Assembly (NCBI RefSeq): GCF_030272615.1
Contig: NC_081410.1
Location: 260,946,437 to 261,010,436 of the forward strand
DNA length: 64,000 bases
Reading direction: 5' to 3'
From: Cryptomeria japonica
Lineage: Eukaryota; Streptophyta; Pinopsida; Cupressales; Cupressaceae
The first letter of the stretch is position 1. Each line of letters opens with the position of its first letter. This document shows, one piece after another, positions 22,701 through 34,700 of the stretch. Under the pieces are notes generated by a model that worked only from the letters and a program-made list of their open reading frames with translations, did no database searches and was not told the DNA's origin. A program made the position numbers and the translations under genes.

Positions 22701-25700
22701 CCTGGATGAAGTAGAACATCCATCCATGAAATATTGCTCCCTGCGGCATTCCCATCACTCTATTGAGTAGGAATATCAAATCACTATATTCCTCCTTAAA
22801 ATCTATGCACATAAGTGTCTTGGGAGCCTTGGAATGATGAGACCTAGGCTCAATCATCCATTCTTTATTAATTAAATTCTTACATACACCCATCTTCTTC
22901 GTGAATCTGTCTGCATAATCCTCCTTGGTCACATCCTTCATGTCTGTTCCGCGTGGAATTCCGAACACCTCAGCGATGGCATCCTCAGCAAGGTAGACCA
23001 TGACGACGCCCTTGGGACTCTTAATCATTCTTGTGAGCGGATCGTAACATCGTGCACACTCCAGGATCAACTCACTGCACTATATGGATTGTGGAAACCC
23101 AGCGGCATGGAAAATGCCACTCTTCATAATATTAGCATATGCTGGGGAAGGAACCTGATCTCTAGATCCGAACATCCGACGCTGCATCTGGTTGAAGTCC
23201 AGGAAATGCATGTTTGTATCAGCGATCTCCTTCCATCTGGATGAAATCTTAAACTCTGGATAAAATCCAGTCTCCAATGTCTTCAGCAGCTCTTTCCTTT
23301 CCTTGTATCCTGATTTTGACATCGCACCTGTACGAGGCTGGAAGTTAGTCCTAGGATAAAAATAAATACTTGTAATAAAATTTCTGACTTTCTAGAGATT
23401 TAGCTAGTTTAGAGCATGGAGTCAGGAAAATAATCCATACACTTGGTAAATTTTAGCAATTACGTTCAAAGTGTGACAACACTAAGGCATGGAAGCCTTC
23501 CACAAAATTCATTTATACCTCCTTATGCTTAGAAAATATGCAAGCAAAGAATGCAAAAGAGTATACCGGATTGATGATGACTAAGGAAAAGGTGTGAAAG
23601 ATTGTGTTTTCACACAATGAATGTCTGAAGACACCTTCCGCAGTCAACAATGGAAGTCAAAATCTGAAGCAAACCTCAGATATGAAGCGAATCAGCAGGC
23701 TGGAAGTGATGGCAGCCACCAAACATGCATGAAAATCATCAAAATATGGCACCAAAACACCTCCCAAGCAAAATCAAATTTTTTCCCAAGTCTAGCGCCA
23801 AAAATGGAATTCTGAAAATTGATGTCAATGGCAGCAATCTGCAACAATGAAGGTCTGAACAGCAACAAAAATGGTGGAGGAAAAATCGCCCAAGTCTCCA
23901 ATCATGAATTTGCCAACTTTTACCAAAAATTGCAAAATTTGGGAAAAATCGCCAAACTTAGCAAAATCGAAAATCTGAAACTGGTCTTTAATGGCAGCCA
24001 AAAGGAATAGATTAGCAAGCTGGAAAAAATGGAGGAAAACAAATCCTCAATCCCACACTTCACAAAACGCCTTGCTAAAAAATTCGCCCAACTTGGAGAA
24101 AAATCGCTTTCATGGAGACACCTGGCAAAAATAATAATAAAATAATGCTAAAGTTCCTCTCATATACTTGCTTTCATCTCACTTTCACCACACAAGCAAT
24201 GTGGGATAAAAAACACTTGTATAAATACTTGCTTGGTGAAACCCTAACTTGCTTCTAGAAGGTTCAAACATTTAATAATTATTGCAAGTTATTAAATTTG
24301 CTTTTAAATTTTAAATAATCATTTAATAATTATTTAAAAGCAATCAAAATGGGGCTTATTTATTAAAATATTTTAATTTAAATCCAAAATAAAGCCTCCA
24401 GGGGAAAATCGATATCAATTGGGATTGAAAAATCCCTTCAAAAATCACTTAAGTGTCAAAATTTACCCCATAGGGGAAATTCGACCCATGCTTGGACAAA
24501 AATCCGTGCTCAATTTCATCAAAATGCACATAAAAACCCTCCCAGGGGAAAATCGATGTTTGGACAAAAATCTAGACAAAAATGCACTCATTTTGCAAAA
24601 ATCACCCCCCAGGGGAAATTCGATGGGTGTCTGGACAAAAATCCACACTCAAAACTTACTTAGCTTAGAAAAATACCTCCCTGGTGGAAATTCAACCTTA
24701 GTCTGGATGAAAATCCGGACTCAAAACTCTTACAAAAATGCTTAGGGGAAAATCTACTTCTGTCTGGATAAAAATCCGGACAAAAATCCTCACCTAGTTG
24801 TCACAAAAATCCTGGTGGAAAATCGACCCAGGAATGGAATTATCCTTGCACTCCAATCCGCACTCCCAAGGGAAATTCGATGGCAGTCTGGATAAATCCT
24901 AACACTTAGCCAAATTTTAACACTTCCAGGGGAAATTCGACCCAGGTGTGGATAAACAGTGGGGGAAATTAGTGGCCAGTATGGATTCCAAGGGAAACCC
25001 ATGTGTAGTATGGATTTTGAGTGGGGGAATGGGTTGGGTAGTCTGGAATGTGAGGGGGAAAACACCTCTAGCATGGATTTTGACCCCTTTAGCCCTTGGA
25101 ATATGGATTTCCCTTAGGATTTTATCATTTTAACCACTCAAAATCACTCAGCGACTTTAAATTTGACTGGACTTATACTAATTTTCCAAAAATATGAGCG
25201 AAACGCTAGGAAAATATTGGAATAAAGTGTGAAACCAACTTAAATATTACCTTAGGAGCGAGAAAACAACTCCAAAAGGTCTGTGAATACCTTGGCACTT
25301 TAAAATCATTTGATGCGCGTGTTTAAAAACACGTTAACGTTCAATAGGTCTAACACTTAGCAAAATTTAGGATCATTAAAATATCATTTTTTTGCAACTT
25401 GATCCTAACACTTCAAAAACCCTAGACGGCACTAGGCATGATCAAAACTCCGAGACTCGGGCACGGGAAACGCAAAATTGCCCACTAAGCAGCCAAAACC
25501 CTAACCTAACAACGCAAGAAACTGGCAAAGAGGGGGTCCCTGTTAGCAATGGGGCGATGTGTGAAAAGGTCACAACACTTCTACATGGTGAATTTCCACT
25601 CTTGCTCTAAGTTGAACGATGAAAAAGGAAGTAAAATTCTAAGGCAATAAAAATCAAATATTCCGAGTGGAGATCGAATTTCCACTCTTCCTTCTAAATC

Positions 25701-28700
25701 AACCCTTTAAATGAAATTTTGAGGAAGGAAAATCTTCCTTCTTCCTTGTGTTTTTCCACCCTTCCTTCTAGGGTTTGAATTTCCACTCCTATTTTTGATG
25801 AATTTTTTTAAGAGAAAACCTTCCTTGTGCGTTGAGAATTTCCACTCCTTCCTTCTATGATGCGTTTTTCCACTCCTCATTTTGGAGATTGAAGGAAGAT
25901 TATAAGACTGAATTTGAAAAAACAAAATCTTCCTCATAAGGTTCGAATTTCCACCTTTCATTTGCAATTCAAACTTGAGCGCTTAATGATTATTTAATGG
26001 CAAAATCGCATGTAGGAGAAGAAGGTCGACTTGACAAGGAAGAATGTGAATTTGAAATGCAAAATCAAAACGTTTAAGGTAACAGTTGGCCCATGAGGAA
26101 GATGAAGGGTTGCGACTTATGTTGCAAGCCATATAAAACAAAGGAGAAAACACTAATTTAAAAACAAATTCAAATCCGCTAAGCAAATTCGCACCAAGAG
26201 AAGCGTTTCGAATTTGTATTAAAGGTCTTCTAAATTCACAATCAGCCAACAAAGAGAATTTGGAATTCAATCACATTTTCTTCCACATTGGAAGGCGAAG
26301 TTGTAAGCAAAATCGAATTTTAAATAGAAGGGAAGAAGGCTGATTGAAGATCAAGTCCTAAATCGCTTCTTGTCAAGGAGGAGCAATCGAATTTTGGGGC
26401 ACACTTTTAGCATTCAAACTTAAAATCAGATCTTATCAAGTAGGCAATGCCTGATTTTGGCTTAATTTGTGAGGAGTTTTCAAATATTGCAAAATTCATG
26501 ATTCTATTCCTAGAATTATCATTTAAAGTTGTTCAATTCTGATTTTAGGATTTAAATTCAAGATTTGTAAGCAGAAATCAGGACTTAAATAATTCTGGAA
26601 TTAGTAACTTGGAACCATTTTTAGTCATTTTTCAAACCAAGTTTTTGACTTAGAGCTTCATACAAGAACATGTCGAGAGTGAGGACCAGAGGTAGTGTGA
26701 GGAAAGTTCAAATGAAGACCGTGCTTAGAGATTTCTTCCCGAAGTCTCAAATTTCATCAAGATGCAGGAAAGTTAGAGATACCAACTTGGAACAATTGGA
26801 TCTAGTCAAGCTCAAGAGAAGAATGTTCGGCACTCAAGATCAAATGCCATCTATATTGGCAAGCAACGTGGTTAAGAATAGAATCTACCAAGCCGCCAAT
26901 TTCCCGCCAGCAGTTCAATGCAATTAGTTGACGGTTGCATGGACAAGGCATTATGATCCCCAAACCAGGACGATAGCAGCACCTAATGGAGTAGTTCTTG
27001 CATTCCTTTCAGAAGAAGCAATTAGAGAGACATTTGGTATTTGTCATTATTATGAGATGTTGAATAGAACAAGGCAAGAATAAATGGCATTATTTGAGAA
27101 GGCGCCTGGAAGATGTATGTCACTACAGATTGGATGAGTGGACCGAAGAGACCACAATCTAAGATACCGAAGAAACTCGTGCACAGATTTCAAGGACAGG
27201 TACAGTGATATGGTGTTCATGCTAAATAGAATCATGGGGAGTCCACAAGGAGCAATGTTTGAAACGTGGATGTTCTACTATGTAGAAGAGATTTCTCTAG
27301 GTTTGAAGATGATAAATTGGGCTAAGCTGATTAGCAACAACCTAGATGTGCTTGAGAAACTTAGAAAGGACAAGAACATTCTACATGGGTTCTTATGCGA
27401 TATACATGTTGGCCAGAAACATAAGATACAAGGGGTTGATATGTAAAGGTGAAGTAGGAATTAAGAGAGGTCAGCTCAAGGTATATGATTGCTATCCCCA
27501 CCTGCAACTACATGAGAAGGAACATTATAGAAGAGTAAACGATGCATTATCAATGTATCTCACTCGTTTACAACAAGGGGGAACAAATAAGAGATTATCA
27601 AAGGAAGCTATGGCACTAGTAGAAAAGTATGGTTAATGGTTCATCCAATTTCCAACTTTCCCTGATTTGTAATGTAAATTTTTTGGTTGGAGACAATTTT
27701 ATTGCATAGATACATATTCAGTTGAACAGAACATCTTGTTGTATTGTGAGCTTTACAAATATGCCTATAAATCCTGTTTGTGTTGATTGGGATTTCAAAG
27801 ATTGTAGTGCTACCTTGAGTGGTTAAGGACTAACAGGTCAAAGAGGAGGCTAGAGGACATTAGAGGTTGGAGGAATCTCATCATCTCAAGCTAGCTTTTG
27901 ACTCAAAGATGGTACTTTTTATGAGAAGAATTGGTTTTGGTTTTTGTGTTATTTGCTCTGGATGCTGCCAATATTGAAGAATTCATATATTAATAAGTCT
28001 ATTTTTTAAAATGCTTCAAAGATGGTGCTTTTTATGAGAAGAATCGGTTTTTGTTTTTTGTGCTCTTTGCTCTGGATGCTAACAGTGTTAAAGAATTTGT
28101 ATATTAAAAAGTCCATTTTTTTAAGACATGAGGGGATCAAGCATAGATAAAACTTAATATCGATAGTTACCTTGATAGTTTGGGACTTTATGGATCTTGG
28201 GAATTATACCCTTAAAGGGTCATTAGACAACTTGATGGTGTATTATGGATGTAGCTTGACATGGATTGTTGTTCAATAATTCAAAAGATCTATCATTCGG
28301 AAGTTTGGTAATCAAAGAACTCAAGAATTCAGCTGAAAACTACACCTTTATGAGGGTTACAAAGCAGCTTGATGGGATTCGACCTGAGTCAAAAACCTTT
28401 TCGAAGAGAATCTTTTGAGGAATATGTGGTTATGATTAGTCAGTGCATTTTGGTTTTTGTTGTGCTCTGCGGAAATCATATGGCCAGCTGAGACATTTGC
28501 CTAGACACAAGTAGTTTGGGGTGTTCTCGACGAAGATTTGGTGCCCGGGCCAATTAGTACATTTTCCTAGACACAAGCAGTTTGCAGTGTTCTAGATTAG
28601 TGAATAAATCTGGTGGAGGTGCTTCTGCAGAGTTCTAAATAAACTGCTGCAATCAGTCATGTAGTTTTTGGAAATATAAACCTTAAGAGGCGCATTGGAA

Positions 28701-31700
28701 ATTAAGATTTACATTTTGTAATAAAGTCACCTTAAGATAGTTTGAGGAAATTGCATGGGAATGCAATGCTTTTATAAGAACTTACATAATACATTGTAGT
28801 CTGTAGAAGACCCTAAATGAATATTTAAAAAATTAATATGTTTTGGTGTTTTTTGTGAGAGCATTGTGGTTCAATTTTTGATATAGATGAACCAGCCTTT
28901 TCAACATTAAGCATGGCGGAAGCTATTTGAGGCTTGTATCTGTTGTATTTGGGAGCATTTGTGAGTGTTTTAAGCTCAAGTTGATAACTGCCTTGTAGCG
29001 AAGGACTGAAGAATTGTAGAGAAGTGTTGTATTTGATCTTGAATGAGTGTTTCCAAGCTCTTGAGTATGTCTATGAACTGTGATCAACTGTAACAAACCA
29101 ATTTTTGGAGTACTAAGTTTGGTTTCTCACATTTTTGGTGGATTTTTTATCCACAAGGGGTTTCTCCATATTAACTCTCTATCTCCTTTTAATGGTTTTA
29201 TCTATGATTTATGATTTCATGCTACATTTGCAGTTCATAATGTAAATTTCAGTTAAAAGTTTATTGTCATAATTGAAGTCACATATTCTGTATATTGGTG
29301 ATTACATGATAAAAATATCCCCACTAATTTACCAATCAACCTTTCTGTGATGTATTTGAATTCATTGAAAATTTATTGGTTGCATTAACTGAGTTTTTTC
29401 CATGGTTGTTTTTGGATATTATAACTTGGATGTAGTCCATTGTGAGAAGGGAAAATACACTTCAGGGATTTCGGAGAGAGTAATTCAGTAAGAATGTCTT
29501 CGAAAGCTAAGAGAATTTTGACCTAAATGAAAATTTTCAAAAATGACCCAACCATGGGGAGGGTAAACTCATGTCAAATTCACCAATTAATGTAAACACT
29601 ACGATGAAAGTATCTAACAATATTAACATCTTAATAGGGTAAAAATAAAAGTCCTCTCTTAGTGGATACACAATAACAACAAATTTATATAGAATGACAA
29701 TATATCAATTAACAAGGTAAGAGAACAACTAAGTAAAGGATAGCTAAGCCAAGTGTTAAATGTACGGCAATCAGGTAAAGGATAGTGTAGACACCTAAAA
29801 AAATCCCAAGGCCTAATCCAACACCTAGTCTTAATCAACCAGTTCCATTGCCTAAAACATGTCCCTATCAACTAAGGTCTTCCACACTTAATTAGATAGA
29901 TAAATAATTGTCTTTTCCACCTATTTTCCACTTCACACATGGCTAGAATAATTAAATAATAATATTATTTAATTATGCCTATTATTCCCTCAACACATTC
30001 CAAGAATAAATAGCACCTAAGAACACTTGTCCTTATGGTTCCATTCTTTTCTCCACGAAACCCAAGAATATAGCCCCACTAGATGCACATGTCCCTTATT
30101 TCCCTCATGGTCACAACCACTTACAAAATTTAGTAAGATTCATCCTAGCCATGTACATTCTAACACATTCATCTCAACCCTCTATTCTCTCCTAGATCCT
30201 AAGGAATTCCTATCAACCATTCTCCACCCTTGATTTCTTCTTTAGATCTTGACTGTCCATTCCTCCTTCCAAAATTCTATAAATTTAGGCTCTCTTATTC
30301 ATTTCATGAATCCATCATTACTTGAGCTAAGTGCATGCTGTCGAGCTAGTAGTCTTCAAGCAAAGAAGCATCCACATACCAATTGTCATTGGAGCAAATC
30401 ATTCAACAATGAAGATTATGGCAACATTTAAGTTGATTGTTTGATGTTAAGCTTTGTTAAATTCTCTTTTGTTGAGCTCTATCTAGATTCTACAAGTTTT
30501 GCTTTGGTTTGAACAGAGACTTGCATACTTGTTTGTTTATTTATGTTTTGTATATGAAAATAGTGGATATCAAGGTCTTGGCTACACATCCCAAACAATC
30601 ATTCTAATGGTGACAAGTCAATGGAGTTGGGGCCATCTCATCCAATGAAAGTATCAAAATAGAGGCCATTCATAGCTTTTCTAAGAATCCTCCTTCCACC
30701 CATCTTTGCCCTAATCTCCCCATCGATACTAACAAACTACGCCCACATCCTAAATCCCTTGATTGGGACCAATAGTGTCATCTATCTTACAAAGTGAAGC
30801 ATTTCCATGAAGCAAAAGATCACAATCAACTACCAAAGAATAAACAAATGCAAACTCTCCATGAATCTAAAAAACAATATGCACCAAGAAATCAAGAAGA
30901 AAAAGCAATATGGATCCTAAAGCAAAGTACATTGATGAATCAATCAAAGAAGATCATCAAAAGCAATCCATTAATCAAATTACATACAATGATGTACACC
31001 AGCTTCACAATTATTATACAAAACTTCACAATCCAAAAATATTGTTGGTCCCAATCCTAAGCCTAATCCCAAATCCAATTTTACCATCCAATCACAATGT
31101 CCTCCATTTCAATTGAAATCTTCAACCCGTAAATCCGAAATCTATCAATCCACACACCCACCTCTGAAGTCCTAATTATCAAGTAACCAATCCAAATCCC
31201 AATCCTCACCTCCAACATCTAAATCCATACCCCTTCATCCTAAATCCAACCTTAAACCTAGAATCAATCACATCCTTACAGCACTTTATCACAAGAGCTA
31301 TGATGGCACTCTATCAAGATGTTTATATTTGGACAAGGCCAACCCAACTATCAAAGAGCATAATCATAGCTCTTATTTGTATACTAGTGTAAAGATTCAA
31401 ACAAAACAACTTTGTAAGGCAAGATACTATTGCCATATCATGACCAAAGCATCTAGATCAGCTACATCAAATGTGCATGCACGTGATACCTCAAGTGACT
31501 GAAATCCAAAATAGCTCAAAAAGTCCAAAACATCACCAAAAATGTACAAAATTAGAAAAATTCCCAAAAAAATAGAAAAAAAAACAATAAAGAGAAATAA
31601 TTTGTCCAAGGGTGAAAACCACTTCTTGTGGTACCTTGTGAAAGTACCATGATGAAAACCCATTCATGGGCGTCATGTGTAGATCAACTAGCTTTGTGAA

Positions 31701-34700
31701 CCTTATTGGCGGCAAGCTGTCTTCCATCATACCTATCCATCCTATCATGCCATCTCATCCTCCCATCCAACATATCCATCTAGTCATGCTTCATCTATCT
31801 TCATTACCCACCTTGACCTTCATAATCAGAAGAAAACAGTTAATGCATACTTTGGCAAACTCTTGGCATAGTCATCTTTTGGCCACAACACCATCTACCA
31901 TCACTTAAATGCCTACATACCACTACCCAAGCCCCTTATCATAGATCAAAACATATTAACCCTACATGATGCAATCCTTGGACATATCCCCTTAAATCCC
32001 TTCATAAATCCATATCTTCTCCATTCCATCCAACCCATCAACCATCCCATGTAAACCACCCTATCCTTGTCTCTAGGCTTGGATTATCCCTTGCCATTGG
32101 TTTCACCATCAATGCGACAAACAAAAGAAAACACTTATCCAAACATATTCTCAATCTACAAGCATGATCTCCAAATAACTTTATCCATGTTTAAGGCCTT
32201 AAATCCCAACATACCCCACTTAGAATCGTGCATCCATCCCAAAAACACCCATAAGCTTTGTTCTTTATCTTGCTTCAAGATGTGTTTTATATAAAATCAA
32301 TCATCATTGAGATATGTCCTTCCCAATCCTTCGAGATGTGTCCTTTCCACATCAACAATGCTATCATCATCATCAAAACAATCTACAACTTATAGGTTCA
32401 CCAAGGGAAAAAGAATCCAATCCTCATCATTAATCATTTGATCCTCACCAATCAATCCATCCCCCATCCCATATTCCCATACACCTTTGGCTTCAACATG
32501 TCATTAGATACAGGTTTGTGTTTTATGCATGTTTTTGATTGCTTGTTTGTATGGTTTTGTGTTTGTTTGCTTCCTATAGTCCTAGTGTTCCATCCACCAC
32601 ACTGTCATAGTCGCCCTCATCCTTTATTATCATGGCATGCATCACTATAATATTTGTAGTTTCTTTTTTTGTGTGTCGGTCCATACACAGATAGTGCATC
32701 GTCATCATGATCCCTTATACATGATGCATTATCCTAAGTGCTACAAAAAATAAAAGGTTGCTCCTTGCACATGATATTACCATGACACAAACAAAGTAGC
32801 ATCCACAAATCAATAGTCATTGGAGCAAATCAAATCACAATGGAGTCATGTGTAACTTCTTAGTTTGATTTTGATGTTATTGAGTTGTTTTTATCTCTTT
32901 TGTGAGCTCTATCTAGAGGTTTTGCTTTGGTTTGAATAAGAACACCACCCAAGACAAAGAAAAGAAGGGGAAATTTGAGCCAAATTGGTTGGGTCTCTAA
33001 GTGTCAAGTTTGATCCGAAGTATGCAAACTATCCACTCCTAAAGGTCTTGAGCTAGATGAGCCTATGAACATTATCCATCTCAAGTGCTTCTATGCTTAA
33101 TCCATCTAGCACAAGTCTTTCAAATATCAAAAATATAGAAAAAAGCAAAAATTAAAAAATTAAAAAGAAACCACTCTTTGTGACGACTTGGGCAAGTACC
33201 ATGATGAAAACCTAGCAAACAGGTGTGATGTGTAGTAGGCAACCACCCTAGTTTATGAGCATGTGTCTCTCCATATTATTCACACCATCATATTCTATTC
33301 ATCTCTATTTCCCCCACCTTGGATTGTTAGCTCAAGTCCCTTACCTATCTTCCATTCCATCCCTTTCCACTATTCCCTCCACACATACATTACTTATTCA
33401 CGCCATCCTCCATCAAAAAGCTCAAACAAACAACACATTCCTTCACCATCACCCCTCCACCTTCCCCCATCTCTCCATCCACTCCCCTTCATCTATTCAT
33501 TCCATTTAATTCCTACCCTTTTCCCTTTTTTGCACAAAAATGGAGGCATCCCCTTGCTGATGTTTCCTATGAAATGGTTATCACATATATACCCATTGGA
33601 GCATGACCTTTTACACCATCTATCATCACCTTTCTCAATGATCCAATCCTTGTTTGGAATATGTTCCCCACATCCCCCTATCATTCCACCCTCTTGTCAT
33701 CCAATTCACCCATGGCTTCAATGTTTCATTAGATACCACCTTTGTGTTTTCTACATGCTTTTGATTGTTTGATTTCTTGCTTTTGTTTATGTTTGTGTCC
33801 ATTAGTGTCACTTTTTGTTTTCATTTCTCTTTGTCTTTTTGTTGCATCTAGTCCTAATGTTCCATATATCACATTATCGCGGTCACCTTCATCATTCACA
33901 TGATGGAATGCCTACAACAACGTGTCTCTTGGTTCACTATGCTATTTGTAGCTTCTTTGCTTTCATATGTCTTTGTCTTTGCATCTTTGTTTGTTTCTTA
34001 TAGTTTTTCGTGTTCCATGCTACTGGTTAACAGATTTGTATTTTTAAGAATGCAAACAAATAGACTCTCTTTGCCCCAAATATGAAGACAAATTGCTAAC
34101 AAACAGTTGGAGAGATCACCATGGTATTGATGATCTTCCTCTGAATTTTAGAGGTACAGCTCCCTCTTATGATATAATTTATGGTTTTTCAGGGCTATGC
34201 TTTTAACTAGAAAGCAATTAAGGCGGAGCTTTTAACCAGAAAGTTTTAAAGGTGAAAAGCCATGACAAAATTATAATTGAATAGAATACAAAGATTCTAC
34301 CCCAAAATACTAAGATTTATAACAACTGAAACATCACCGTTACATTTATCCAACGCTAAACATTCACAATCTGCATATATAAAGTTCAAGATCCATTCAA
34401 CTGATAACAAGAAAAGGTAATCCAAATAGCAGAGTATTCAACATAAGAAGAACAAAACAATTCATCAACAATGACTCAAAGTTTATGATCCATGAAACCG
34501 GATTCAGATTTCTCTTACAAATATCTATTCGAAAACGGTTAAGTATTAAAAAACTAGCAAAGAAAGATTCCCACTTCTTTTTCTTCTATCTAACATATAT
34601 ATAGACAGCAATTAGTAACCCTCTTTTAAAATAACGGTCTTTGAAAACAATCGTTCCCAGAGAGAAACTGAAAAATTACTCAAAATAAAACAAAAATGGC

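Noticed and set aside
24390-25970. Arrays B and C as a pair of LTRs around one element
   Set aside because: They are in opposite orientation to each other and each lies upstream of its own gene copy, which fits two separate leaders better.
33263-33772. Plus-strand 169-codon frame rich in S, H, P and I
   Set aside because: It lies in CT-rich low-complexity sequence inside the non-coding composite element and has no domain.
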